DNA of 64,000 bases from Zanthoxylum bungeanum (GCA_019454045.1 SKCR01033654.1:62001-126000), one strand, 5' to 3'; positions 45,394 through 57,819 are shown, counted from the first letter of the stretch. Made by a program: numbers and translations. Notes: generated by a model from the sequence alone, not told the origin.

Positions 45394-46057
45394 ATTCATT
45401 TCAGGAGGATCAGAGATTAGTGGAGTATCATATTCAACAGCCAAACGACATTCCAGAGCGATTGTATCAAGCCTTCAACATTCCACGACGTCTTTAGAAA
45501 AAATGTTTACAAACCTAATAATGGAGTTTCCAGACGACATCAACTCTTGGTAGCATGAACCCTCATCATGACGCCTTAGTAATCTCTCTACAGGTGGCAA
45601 ATTTCATGATCATCAAACGAGTTCTGGTAGATACAGGCCTCAGCCAACGTCATCTTTACAACAGCCTTGGCAGACATGGGAGCTGAATTAGAGAAAATTA
45701 ACAAAAAGACGACTGTGTTGATTGGATTCAGTGGTGAACAAAAATTTACTTTGGGAGAAATAAGCCTTCCAGTCTACGCAGGGGGAATCAACAAAATGAC
45801 AACCTTCCTAGTCTAGATTGTCCTTCAGCCTACAATCTGATTATTGGGAGGCCATGGATTCATGAAATGAGGGCGGTATCCTCCACCTATCATCAAACTC
45901 TAAAGTTTCCTACTAAGTGGGGAATTCAAGAGATAAGAGGAGATAGAGTTGCTTCCAGAGGATGCTACCAGACGACATGAAGGCAAAAGTCCACTCAGCA
46001 TAGCAATTACAGGACGAACCTCATTCGCAGGAGCCCACACTTCCAAGTATTGAAGAA
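45394..46057 (+). pseudogene. Tat-B aspartic protease region, broken
   Basis: No long frame is open, but retroviral-type protease can be read across frames. The active-site triad DTG is at 45630-45638 within VLVDTG. Then come TALADMGAELEKI, VLIGFSGEQKFTLGE and YNLIIGRPWIHEM (about 45830-45870), typical of Tat-lineage protease. At least three frameshifts separate these blocks. Confidence 0.8.
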
Positions 46058-49000
46058 TTGGATGAGGTTCAAATCCATGACAAATATGCAGACCATAAAA
46101 CTCAAATTGGAGCAAATCTAGATCCCAGACTACGGGCAGACTTAATAGAATTTTTGAAAAAACGACATGACCAGTTCGCTTGGTCGCATGAAGACATGAC
46201 TGGGATTGACCCCAGCTTGATTACTCATCAACTCCATGTAGATCCAGACTACCCTCCAATCAGACAGAAAAGAAGGAAGTTTGCCCCAGAGAGAAATCAG
46301 ATCATTGATGAAGAAATCCAAAAATTGTTGCAAAATGGTGCCATTAAAGAAGTTCAATTCCCAGCCTGGTTAGCCAATGTGGTGGTGGTACGAAAGAAGA
46401 ATGGAAAATGGAGAGTTTGTATCGACTTCACGGATTTGAACAAGGCATGCCCAAAAGATTCATTCCATTGCCTCATATTGATCAAATGGTTGATGCTACA
46501 GCTGGACACGAATTGCTAGTTTTATGGATGCATATTCTGGGTACAATCAAATCCTTATGCATCCAAGCGACCAAGAGAAAATGCTTTCATGACCAATAGG
46601 GGCATATTCTGCTACAAGGTAATGCCCTTTGGTCTCAAAAATGCAGGTGCTACATATCAGAGAATGGTCAATAAAATGTTCTCACAACAGATTGGAAAAA
46701 CAATGGAGGTGTATGTAGACGACATGTTGGTGAAATCAACAAGATCTGATCAGCATCTGCAACACCTGGAAGAAGCATTCAAGGTGATGAATAGGTATGG
46801 GATGAATTGAATCCACAAAATGTGCGTTTGGAGTAGCTTCTGGGAAATTCTTGGGATATGTTGTTACACAACGAGGGATTGAGGCAAATCCAGATCAAAT
46901 CAATCCATACTTGAAATTCCTTCTCCAACCTGCCCAAAGGAAGTCATGCGACTAGCAGGGAGAATTGCTGCGTTGAACAGGTTCATCTCCAAGTCGACAG
47001 ACAAAAGTTTTATGTTCTTTTCAGCCATTAAAAAGACAAAAAACTTTGAATGGACTCCAGCCTGCGAACAAGCTCTGAAAGAGCTGAAGCAGTACTTAAC
47101 ATCCCCACCTTTGTTGTCAAAACCACTCGACAATGAAAGGTTATTCTTGTATTTGGGAGTGTCAGACCAAGCGGTGAGCGCTGTTTTGATTCGAGAGGAG
47201 AACGGTACCCAACTTCCAGTCTACTATGTAAGCAAAGCATTACTTGATACGGAGTCACGTTATTTGCATTTGGAAAATTGGTTCTAGCCTTGGTAATGTC
47301 AGCCAGGAAGCTACGACCATACTTTCAAGGGCATCCTATCACAGTCTACTCGGAGTACCCCTTGAGGAGCATACTACACAAGCCAGAATTGACTGGGAGA
47401 TTAACAAAATGGGCTGTCGAATTGGGAGAACACGACATCACTTACCAGCCCAGAACAGCAATCAAATCTCAAGCCTTGGCTGACTTTGTAGCAGATTTCA
47501 GTCCAACTCAGAATCCCTTGGAAGGTACTGAAGTCAATTCAATCCAATCAAATTCACTTTGGAAACTTTCAGTCGACGGTTCTAGCAATAAGAAAGGTTG
47601 TGGCCTTGGCATAGTGATCACTACTCCTGATGGGGATATACTCCCAAGTAATCAAATGTGGATTCCGGGTTACAAACAATGAAGCAGAATATGAAGCTTT
47701 GATTGCAGGAATCAGCTTGGTCAAGAGCTTGGGGGAAGAAGAATCGAAGTGAAATCAGACTCCCAATTGATAGTGAATCACTCCAAGGTTCATATCAGGC
47801 ACGAGACCCTCAAATGTTATCCTACTTGCAGAAAGTTAAAGAAGTCCAGGCGACATTTCAAGAATTCTACATATCTCAGGTGTCAAGAAGTGAAAACACT
47901 CAGGCGGACGCGTTGGCTACCCTCGGGTCGACGATGCATGGGGATAAACTTCAATCAATTCCAGTAGTGTATTTAAATTGGCCATCAATTTGGAAGGAGA
48001 ACAAGGAAATTAGCACCATCACTTCAAACGACACGTGGATGACGCCAATCATGAAATACTTGCAAGATGGACTGCTCCCAGAAGAAAGAAATGAAGCAAG
48101 AAGGATTCAGAGGCAGGCGGCAGAAAGATTCACCATTTTTGATGGACAACTATTGAAAAGGTCGTTCTCTGGACCCTACTTGAAATGTCTTACTCATGAT
48201 CAAGCACAACAGGTACTATCAGAGTTGCACGAAGGAGAATGCGGAAATCATTCTGGAGGACGAAGCCTTGCTTCACGCGCCCATTCGACTGGGTATTATT
48301 GGCCTACTATGAGAATTGATTCAATCAATTACACGAAGAAGTGTGAAAAGTGTCAAAGATTCGCTCCTATTCCACATCTTCCACCAGAAAAGCTGAATCC
48401 TATCCTATCCCCATGGCCATTCATGAAGTGGGGTATGGATATTGTAGGGAAGCTACCAACCGCCCCGGGACAACGAGTCTACATGCTAGTCTTGACAGAT
48501 TATTTTTCAAAGTGGATTGAAGCGGACTCCTTTGCCAAAATACGAGACAAAGAAGTTCAAACGTTTGTCTGGAAAAACATCATATGTCGTTTCGGCATTC
48601 CTAAGGAGATTGTAAAGATAATGGCTCCCAGTTCATTAGTCGACATTTTCAAGACTTTTGTAAAAATTGGGGGATCAAGTTAAGTTTTTCAACCCCACGC
48701 TTTCCACAAGCTAATGGGCAAGCCGAGTTCCTAACAAGACACTTTTGAATACTTTGAAGAAAAGATTGGAGAAGGCAAAAGGATCATGGGCGGACGAGCT
48801 TCCTGGAGTATTGTGGTCCTACAGAACGACCATCCGTTCTTCGACTGGAGAAACTCCTTTCTCTTTGGCATTTGGAAACGAGGCAGTAATTCCAATCGAA
48901 GAAGCCATTCCTTCTCTACGCTACCAGTACGCTGAGATGAGGCAAATCAACAGTTGATGTATATGAATCTTGATACAATCGACGAAAGACGAGAAAAGAC

Positions 49001-49262
49001 GACCATACGACTTGCATCTCATCGTCAAAGGATGGCGAGATATTTCAACAAAAATGTCAGAAGCAGAACATTCAAGAAGGGGATTGGGTACTACGAAAAG
49101 TTTTTCAAAACACAAAAGAAGTCGGAGAAGGAAGTTGGGACCAAATGGGAGGGCCATACATCATCACAAGAGTTGTTGGACACGGAGCCTACAAAATACA
49201 GACAATTGAGGGGAGACAAATTCACAATAGTTGGAATGCCATTCACCTTAAGCAATTTCACC
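46058..49262 (+). pseudogene. Tat-B pol, frameshifted: RT - RNase H - second RNase H - integrase
   Basis: The RT opens at 46058, with RKKNGKWRVCIDFTDLNKAC (about 46390-46450), FGLKNAGATYQRM and YVDD at 46712-46723. The first RNase H has YYVSKALLDTESRYL and KLRPYFQGHPITVY (47220-47350). A second RNase H begins LWKLSVDGSSNKKGCG (about 47560). Integrase has an intact zinc finger (HEGECGNHSGGRS ... CEKCQRF) and WGMDIVGKLP. The second catalytic Asp region is lost to a frameshift near 48617, and NGQAEF near 48714 keeps the Glu. Frameshifts or stops also lie near 46470-46520, 46808, 47285, 47680, 48740 and 48955. The C-terminus ends around 49262. Confidence 0.92.
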
Positions 49263-49424
49263 GGTAATTTATGTGTGCACTTATTCATATTTTGAGATTG
49301 AAAATTATTGTTTACTTTATGTATTGTGTGATTGACTTAAAAACAATTTCATATATCATCCCAAAATATCATTGATTCGTTAAAATTGTTCTACAAAGAA
49401 GAAAAATTAAAATTACAAAAAGAT

Positions 49425-51605
49425 TCAAATTTCCGGATTGGCTTCTTCTTGAATGCATTCAGCAGCAACTTCAGGTGCAGGAATTTCTTGAACTTGTGTA
49501 GTCGGCTCGATTTCCACTCGACTAAATTCTTCATTCTTATTATCCGTTTCTTGAACTTCAGCCGCCCCCTCGCCATCAATAACTTCTTTTTCTACCACTT
49601 TCGAGTCGACCTCTTCGCCTTTCTCTTCCACATCACCCTCATCTGAAAAAGAAACTCCTGCCAATAATTGATCATACTGCTGAATCCATTTCTTTGGTTC
49701 CCAAGCTCCTGTCTTTTCTTCAAGGAAATCCTTCATCAGACGGCTGCGTTCTTTCATCATGGATTCAAGAGCAATCCCTTCAAGATTTTCAAGTAATTCT
49801 TCATTCTCCTTCTTCACATTCTCGAACGCATCCTTATAGCCTTCAATCGTAACTTCAGAAGTCTCCTTTTCCATCTGAAGTGTTGCCTTCACTTCCTTCA
49901 ACTCCTTCTCCAATTCAGCATTCTTTTTTCAAGCGACTTCTTTTGGACCACTTCCTTTTCATAGCCGCAATGATTTATCCATCTCTCTCTGTTTCTTAAG
50001 AGTCGATTCGACATATCGCTGCATGTGTAGACTGCACTCCATTGCCTGGAAAAAGGATTTGATTAGAATCCATCCTAAAAATTATAAAGAAATCTCTATC
50101 TACTTTCTTACTTGGTAATTTAAAGCCGCAGCTTTTTCATCGACTCGACTGGGCCAATCTTAGATAGCCTCTGTTCATCCTCCCCAGTAAAGCTTCTTAA
50201 TGAAAGGGTCAAGGCTTGATGGGTCCGAAATTGCAGTCGACCCTGATGGGATTCTGACAACTATGTTATCGAATCTTCAATGTCATCCGCCTTCCTTTCC
50301 CCCCCTTTGACAACTATGTCAGTCGACTTCCCCTTATGCTTTGGAGTTCCAGTCGACGAAACCAATTGTGGTTCTGGAACTTCCCCTTCTGGTTCCTTTA
50401 TCTTGAGCTTCCTCGCTTTTTTCGACTCATCAACTCATCAATTGATGCTACTTTTAATTTGCCTCGACGCCATCCTCTGCGCATAAAAGTTCTTTTGGAG
50501 TTAATGTCTTTATAAACACACCTTTCCGTACAGAGCTCGAATCGACCGAGTACAGTAGATGACCTCCAATACGTTTTTAGAAAGTGCCAAAGGGGTAGAT
50601 ATACCTTCTGATTCGAAGATTTCTTTCCACTGCAAAGTAGCTCTTAATCTCTGCTCTACCAAGATTATCCTCCAATCTCTTTGTTCGACCGGTAGATGAA
50701 GAAGAGCTTTAGTGTTCGACAAAATAAGAGGTGTTTTGTCGAATAAACTGTTTCGAAAAGGACCTGCATAATAAAGAATCCATACATTAGTATCATACGA
50801 CAATAATATTGATAATTATCAATTAATAGAAGAATTTGATACTCACTAAATACACTCCAATATTCTGAAACTCGACCCATTCCAGTCGACCCAAAGATAC
50901 CCTCATTTTTCACAAAGAAGTACTCTGATTGCCATTACCCCTATCGTTTGTTGGGAGCCCCATAATTATTTGTTCCCTCTTACGACGAAGATACAAAGTA
51001 TATCTCCCTTTCTCAGTAAGATGCTCTTTGAGGTAGTATGAATATAAAACATCCTTCACCTCAAATAATAACCCCTGTTCGAATGCTAAGCATTCAATCG
51101 ACATTAGAATCCTCCAAGCATTCGGCATTAGCTGTGAAGGAGCAATCCTGTAATGATCCAAGATTTCCCAAGCTAACCTCGGAATAGGGAATCTGAGCCC
51201 ATTAGAAAACGGTACTACATAAAAACCCACCCAACCAGGAATTTTATAATCAATCCTTTCAGACGGCAAAGGCACCCTCAGTTCCATTGTTCTAGGAAAT
51301 CTATACTTAATCCTAATTTCCATTAGCAGGGTAGCCGTCATTCGACTAGCTGGGTTCTTGGTTAGTATGTTGGTAGGCTCACTTGTGCTCACCCCTCCAC
51401 TAAATTCCTCGACAGCAGCCAATGATCTAATAGGAATTGCCTGCAACGGAACTTCATGCGACATAACGGTTACAGGTCCTTCCTCAAAAAACTCTTGACG
51501 CGACCATTCCCTTAATGATTTTTCTTCTGTTGATTCACTCGATGATGATCCTACGAATGTATCGATCTGTTCTCCTAAACTTTCTAAAGAGTCTCCACTC
51601 GACAT
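49425..51605 (-). pseudogene. Tat-B antisense ORF (aORF), PF04195-like, apparently spliced
   Basis: Minus-strand gene-like ORF between pol and 3' LTR. ATG at 51605 follows a splice-acceptor-like GTTTGTAG. Exon A (51605 to about 50847) has an acidic Ser/Glu-rich N-terminus and a domain with FVVPFSNGLR-like sequence (GFYVVPFSNGLRFPIPRL), HYRIAPSQLMPNAWRIL and LYLRRKREQI. This resembles the plant 'putative gypsy type transposon' family (PF04195). One frameshift lies near 50945. An intron with GTGAGT...TATGCAG is at 50846-50764. Exon B (GPFRNSLFDKTPLILSN) ends at GTGTGT near 50526, with a next acceptor near 50480. A further C-terminal exon (49913-49425) is Glu/Lys-rich and predicted coiled coil. 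Function is unknown. Confidence 0.75.
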
Positions 51606-51900
51606 ATTCTATTCGGCGAGTCTACAAACAAATAATTTCTAAGGTTTGGGTTCCTTAAAGATCAAATCCTACTCCTATCTCCAAACACAAATCCTCCAAA
51701 TAGAGTATGATTCTAAAGATCAAACAACCTAATTTAGCTAAGAACAGATTGAAGCTACTCTACGAACATTCAAAGCAAATGAAGAACGCGAAGAGAGTAA
51801 AAGAAGTACCTTGGAGCCTTGAAGTCTCTCCCAAATCGATTGATCTTGTGAAATGAAACAAATGAACCTATCAAGCCACTCTTATACTACTTCTTTTGGC
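51606..51900 (-). promoter_or_regulatory. Tat-B aORF promoter, 5' UTR and intron
   Basis: Minus strand: TATAAG at 51896-51891 within GTAGTATAAGAGTGG, a leader ending CCAAG, a donor GTACTT at 51809, an intron of about 188 bp, and an acceptor GTTTGTAG ending at 51622. The ATG follows 17 bases after the acceptor. The order TATA, non-coding exon, intron, ATG is the same as for the Tat-A aORF at 38186-37637, though the sequences differ. Confidence 0.6.
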
Positions 51901-52009
51901 GGTTTATTTCCCGCCATGAAACTCCTCGTTATTTGCGCTAGGTTTTACTCCATTAAACGACACGTGGAAGATCTACGAAATATTTAGCAAACCCCGGTGC
52001 AGATAGTAC

Positions 52010-55000
52010 ACTCGATAAATGGTGGTTCAGTCGACAAAGGGACATTCCCCTGAAACTCATGTCCAGTCAAATGAACTCCTGAAGCTGTGTTTGGTTCAGT
52101 CGACAAAGGGACATTCCCATGACTCATGTGGTGTCAAGTGAACTCCTGAACCTATGTTGGTTCAGTCGACAAAGGGACATTCCCCTGGACACATGTCGAG
52201 TCAAGTAAACTCCTGAACCACCGTTTGGTTCAGTCGACAAGGGACATTCCCCTGAAACTCATGTCCAGTCAAATGAACTCCTGAAGCTGTGTTTGGTTCA
52301 GTCGACAAAGGGACATTCCCATGACTCATGTGGTGTCAAGTGAACTCCTGAACCTATGTTTGGTTCAGTCGACAAAGGGACATTCCCCTGGACACATGTC
52401 GAGTCAAGTAAACTCCTGAACCACCGTTTGGTTCAGTCGACAAGGGACATTCCCCTGAAACTCATGTCCAGTCAAATGAACTCCTGAAGCTGTGTTTGGT
52501 TCAGTCGACAAAGGGACATTCCCATGACTCATGTGGAGTCAAGTGAACTCCTGAACCTATGTTTGGTTCAGTCGACAAAGGGACATTCCCCTGGACTCTT
52601 GTCGAGTCAAGTAAACTCCTGAACCACCGTTTGGTTCAGTTGACAAGGGACATTCCCCTGGACACATGTCGAGTAAAGTAAACTCCTGAACCACCGTTTG
52701 GTTCAGTCGACAAGGGACATTCCCCTGAAACTCATGTCCAGTCAAATGAACTCCTGAAGCTGTGTTTGGTTCAGTCGACAAAGGGACATTCCCATGACTC
52801 ATGTGGAGTCAAGTGAACTCCTGAACTATGTTTGGTTCAGTGGACAAAGGACATTCCCCTGGACTCTTGTCGAGTCAAGTAAACTCCTGAACCACCGTTT
52901 GGTTCAGTCGACAAAGGACATTCCCCTGGACTCATGTCGAGTCAAGTAAACTCCTGAACCACCGTTTGGTTCAGTCGACAATGGACATTCCCCTGGACTC
53001 ATGTCGAGTCAAATTGGACTCCTGAACCACCGTTTGGTTCAGTCGACAAGGGACATTCCCCTGGACTCATGTCGAGTCAAGTAAACTCCTGAACCACCGT
53101 TTGGTTCAGTCGACAAAGGACATTCCCCTGGACTCATGTCGAGTCAAGTAAACTCCTGAACCACCGTTTGGTTCAGTCGACAATGGACATTCCCCTGGAC
53201 TCATGTCGAGTCAAATTGGACTCCTGAACCACCGTTTGGTTCAGTCGACAAGGGACATCCCCTGGACTCTTGTCGAGTCAAGTAAACTCCTGAACCACCG
53301 TTTGGTTCAGTCGACAAGGGACATTCCCATGACTCATGTGGTGTCAAGTGAACTCCTGAACCTATGTTTGGTTCAGTCGACAAAGGGACATTCCCCTGGA
53401 CACATGTCGAGTCAAGTAAACTCCTGAACCACCGTTTGGTTCAGTCGACAAGGGACATTCCCCTGAAACTCATGTCCAGTCAAATGAACTCCTGAAGCTG
53501 TGTTTGGTTCAGTCGACAAAGGGACATTCCCATGACTCATGTGGTGTCAAGTGAACTCCTGAACCTATGTTTGGTTCAGTCGACAAAGGGACATTCCCCT
53601 GGACACATGTCGAGTCAAGTAAACTCCTGAACCACCGTTTGGTTCAGTCGACAAGGGACATTCCCCTGAAACTCATGTCCAGTCAAATGAACTCCTGAAG
53701 CTGTGTTTGGTTCAGTCGACAAAGGGACATTCCCATGACTCATGTGGAGTCAAGTGAACTCCTGAACCTATGTTTGGTTCAGTCGACAAAGGGACATTCC
53801 CCTGGACTCTTGTCGAGTCAAGTAAACTCCTGAACCACCGTTTGGTTCAGTCGACAAAGGACATTCCCCTGGACTCATGTCGAGTCAAGTAAACTCCTGA
53901 ACCACCGTTTGGTTCAGTCGACAATGGACATTCCCCTGGACTCATGTCGAGTCAAATTGGACTCCTGAACCACCGTTGGTTCAGTCGACAAGGGACATTC
54001 CCCTGGACTCTTGTCGAGTCAAGTAAACTCCTGAACCACCGTTTGGTTCAGTCGACAAGGGACATTCCCCTGGACTCATGTCGAGTCAAGTAAACTCCTG
54101 AACCACCGTTTGGTTCAGTCGACAATGGACATTCCCCTGGACTCATGTCGAGTCAAATTGGACTCCTGAACCACCGTTTGGTTCAGTCGACAAGGGACAT
54201 TCCCCTGGACTCATGTCGAGTCAAGTAAACTCCTGAACCACCGTTTGGTTCAGTCGACAATGGACATTCCCCTGGACTCATGTCGAGTCAAATTGGACTC
54301 CTGAACCACCGTTTGGTTCAGTCGACAATGGACATTCCCCTGGACTTATGTCGAGTCAAATTGGACTCCTGAACTACCGTTTGGTTCAGTGGACAAAGGA
54401 CATTCCCCTGGACTTATGTCGAGTCAAATTGGACTCCTGAACTACTGTTTGGTTCAGTGGACAAAGGACATTCCCCTGGACTCATGTCGAGTCAAATTGG
54501 ACTCCTGAACCACGTTTGGTTCAGTCGACAAGGGACATTCCCCTGGACTCATGTCGAGTCAAATTAAACTCCTGAACCACCGTTTGGTTCAGTCGACAAA
54601 GGACATTCCCCTGGACTCATGTCGAGTCAAGTAAACTCCTGAACCACCGTTTGGTTCAGTCGACAATGGACATTCCCCTGGACTCATGTCGAGTCAAATT
54701 GGACTCCTGAACCACCGTTTGGTTCAGTCGACAAGGGACATTCCCCTGGACTCTTGTCGAGTCAAGTAAACTCCTGAACCACCGTTTGGTTCAGTCGACA
54801 AGGGACATTCCCATGACTCATGTGGTGTCAAGTGAACTCCTGAACCTATGTTTGGTTCAGTCGACAAAGGGACATTCCCCTGGACTCTTGTCGAGTCAAG
54901 TAAACTCCTGAACCACCGTTTGGTTCAGTCGACAAAGGACATTCCCCTGGACTCATGTCGAGTCAAGTAAACTCCTGAACCACCGTTTGGTTCAGTCGAC

Positions 55001-56935
55001 AATGGACATTCCCCTGGACTCATGTCGAGTCAAATTGGACTCCTGAACCACCGTTTGGTTCAGTCGACAAGGGACATTCCCCTGGACTCTTGTCGAGTCA
55101 AGTAAACTCCTGAACCACCGTTTGGTTCAGTCGACAATGGACATTCCCCTGGACTCATGTCGAGTCAAGTAAACTCCTGAACCACCGTTTGGTTCAGTCG
55201 ACAATGGACATTCCCCTGGACTCATGTCGAGTCAAATTGGACTCCTGAACCACCGTTTGGTTCAGTCGACAAGGGACATTCCCCTGGACTCTTGTCGAGT
55301 CAAGTAAACTCCTGAACCACCGTTTGGTTCAGTCGACAATGGACATTCCCCTGGACTCATGTCGAGTCAAATTGGACTCCTGAACCACCGTTTGGTTCAG
55401 TCGACAATGGACATTCCCCTGGACTTATGTCGAGTCAAATTGGACTCCTGAACTACCGTTTGGTTCAGTGGACAAAGGACATTCCCCTGGACTTATGTCG
55501 AGTCAAATTGGACTCCTGAACTACTGTTTGGTTCAGTGGACAAAGGACATTCCCCTGGACTCATGTCGAGTCAAATTGGACTCCTGAACCACTGTTTGGT
55601 TCAGTCGACAAGGGACATTCCCCTGGACTCATGTCGAGTCAAATTAAACTCCTGAACCACCGTTTGGTTCAGTCGACAAAGGACATTCCCCTGGACTCAT
55701 GTCGAGTCAAGTAAACTCCTGAACCACCGTTTGGTTCAGTCGACAATGGACATTCCCCTGGACTCATGTCGAGTCAAATTGGACTCCTGAACCACCGTTT
55801 GGTTCAGTCGACAAGGGACATTCCCCTGGACTCTTGTCGAGTCAAGTAAACTCCTGAACCACCGTTTGGTTCAGTCGACAAGGGACATTCCCATGACTCA
55901 TGTGTGTCAAGTGAACTCCTGAACCTATGTTTGGTTCAGTCGACAAAGGGACATTCCCCTGGACACATGTCGAGTCAAGTAAACTCCTGAACCACCGTTT
56001 GGTTCAGTCGACAAGGGACATTCCCCTGAAACTCATGTCCAGTCAAATGAACTCCTGAAGCTGTGTTTGGTTCAGTCGACAAAGGGACATTCCCATGACT
56101 CATGTGGAGTCAAGTGAACTCCTGAACCTATGTTTGGTTCAGTCGACAAAGGGACATTCCCCTGGACACATGTCGAGTCAAGTAAACTCCTGAACCACCG
56201 TTTGGTTCAGTCGACAAGGGACATTCCCCTGAAACTCATGTCCAGTCAAATGAACTCCTGAAGCTGTGTTTGGTTCAGTCGACAAGGGACATTCCCATGA
56301 CTCATGTGGAGTCAAGTGAACTCCTGAACCTATGTTTGGTTCAGTCGACAAAGGGACATTCCCCTGGACTCTTGTCGAGTCAAGTAAACTCCTGAACCAC
56401 CGTTTGTTCAGTCGACAAAGGACATTCCCCTGGACTCATGTCGAGTCAAGTAAACTCCTGAACCACCGTTTGGTTCAGTCGACAATGGACATTCCCCTGG
56501 ACTCATGTCGAGTCAAATTGGACTCCTGAACCACCGTTTGGTTCAGTCGACAATGGACATTCCCCTGGACTTATGTCGAGTCAAATTGGACTCCTGAACT
56601 ACCGTTTGGTTCAGTGGACAAAGGACATTCCCCTGGACTTATGTCGAGTCAAATTGGACTCCTGAACTACTGTTTGGTTCAGTGGACAAAGGACATTCCC
56701 CTGGACTCATGTCGAGTCAAATTGGACTCCTGAACCACTGTTTGGTTCAGTCGACAAGGGACATTCCCCTGGACTCATGTCGAGTCAAATTGGACTCCTG
56801 AACCACCGTTGGTTCAGTCGACAAAGGACATTCCCCTGGACTCATGTCGAGTCAAATTGGACTCCTGAACCACCGTTTGGTTCAGTCGACAAGGGACATT
56901 CCCATGACTCTTGTCGAGTCAAGCGGGACTCCTAA
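52010..56935. repeat. 68-bp satellite-like tandem array (~72 units) in Tat-B 3' region
   Basis: Head-to-tail units of 66-69 bp starting GGTTCAGTCGACAA and containing GGACATTCCCCTGGACTC, ATGTCGAGTCAA and CTCCTGAACCACCGTTT. Each typical unit has two inverted repeats: GACTC-ATGTC-GAGTC, and across the unit boundary CTGAACCA-N6-TGGTTCAG. The first ~620 bp have a three-unit higher-order period (~204 bp). Later parts show duplicated segments of several units. Edge units (to about 57000) are degenerate, as unequal exchange predicts. There is no coding capacity, and short frames are artefacts. Confidence 0.95.
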
Positions 56936-57240
56936 ATTTACATTCAGTTCAGTTTACCAGAGAATATTCCCCATTACTTATGTCGAGTCAAATGTATCCA
57001 TGGATCTTCAAAACTGATCATACGACCAAGAACCAATTACCATAAGTCAAGTCAAATTAGAATGACTAAAGACTTCGTCTGCCCAGATAATACACGCGAT
57101 ATTTTCCAAAAAACCCACATTTTGCATAAAGCTCTTATAAAACAATCCAACAGAAGGTGATACATTCTTGTCACGTGCTTTTGTGATTAGTATCATTCGA
57201 CACAAACGTATATACTCTCTAAGACAAAATTCTTTGACTT

Positions 57241-57258
57241 AGAGAGTAAGGGACAAAC
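57241..57258 (+). other. Tat-B polypurine tract
   Basis: AGAGAGTAAGGGACAAAC directly before the 3' LTR start. Confidence 0.8.
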
Positions 57259-57814
57259 TGTAAGAGCCAAATTTGGTCTAAGGGTATAACTGTCTTTCAT
57301 CTTAAGCCCATCAGCATGTTAGGCCCAAGCCCAAAGAATTATGTATTTGATTACAATTAAAATCATAAAGCATGACCACTTAACCAAACTCTAGCACTAA
57401 TCCCCACCACCCCACTTAACCTAACTCTAGCACTAATCTTCACTTACTCCAAAAACCATTACCAAATACACCAAACCTCATATCATGTTTTATCTATAAA
57501 TATGAAAAGAGTACAGGAAGAATTCATTCAAGTCACATTTCTCTCACCCTAATACTTCATGCTCTCGATCCTTAATCCCCTCATATATTACACGGCTCTC
57601 ACGGCCAAACAAAGGAAGTAGAGGTAATATTCAACCTTGCTTTCCCATTTTACAAACTTATTTCCTGCCACTGACTTGGGCGTCGGAGTGTACCCGGTAT
57701 CCACCACACCGGTGGTAGCCTACTCCCGTCCACTCTACTTTGTTTTTTGCAGGATTGCTAGTGCCCAACTTACAAATTCTGATTGAGGACCTCGGCCGAA
57801 ATCCAGCGTCCACA
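57259..57814 (+). repeat. Tat-B 3' LTR (556 bp)
   Basis: Matches 43269-43821. The only differences seen are an extra A in GAGCCAAATTTGG and two extra bases in CTTCACTTACTCC. It ends CCACA, followed by GACGC. Confidence 0.95.
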
Positions 57815-57819
57815 GACGC
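57815..57819. repeat. Tat-B right target-site duplication (GACGC)
   Basis: Second copy of GACGC; the Athila LTR resumes after it. Confidence 0.93.

Larger units (their letters stand above)
43269..57814 (+). mobile_element. Tat-B: complete-length Ty3/gypsy Tat-lineage element with aORF and satellite array
   Basis: A 14.5-kb plus-strand element with a perfect GACGC duplication and two LTRs (553 and 556 bp) that differ only by two small indels as far as I can read. Order: LTR, primer binding site, gag, protease, RT, dual RNase H, integrase, antisense spliced ORF, 4.9-kb tandem array, polypurine tract, LTR. It inserted into an Athila LTR. The near-identical LTRs mean a young insertion, yet gag-pol carries at least eight frameshifts or stops. 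Confidence 0.95.

Noticed and set aside
52010..56935. CRISPR-like regular repeats
   Set aside because: Units are contiguous with no unique spacers, diverge gradually, and sit inside a plant gypsy element; this is a satellite array.
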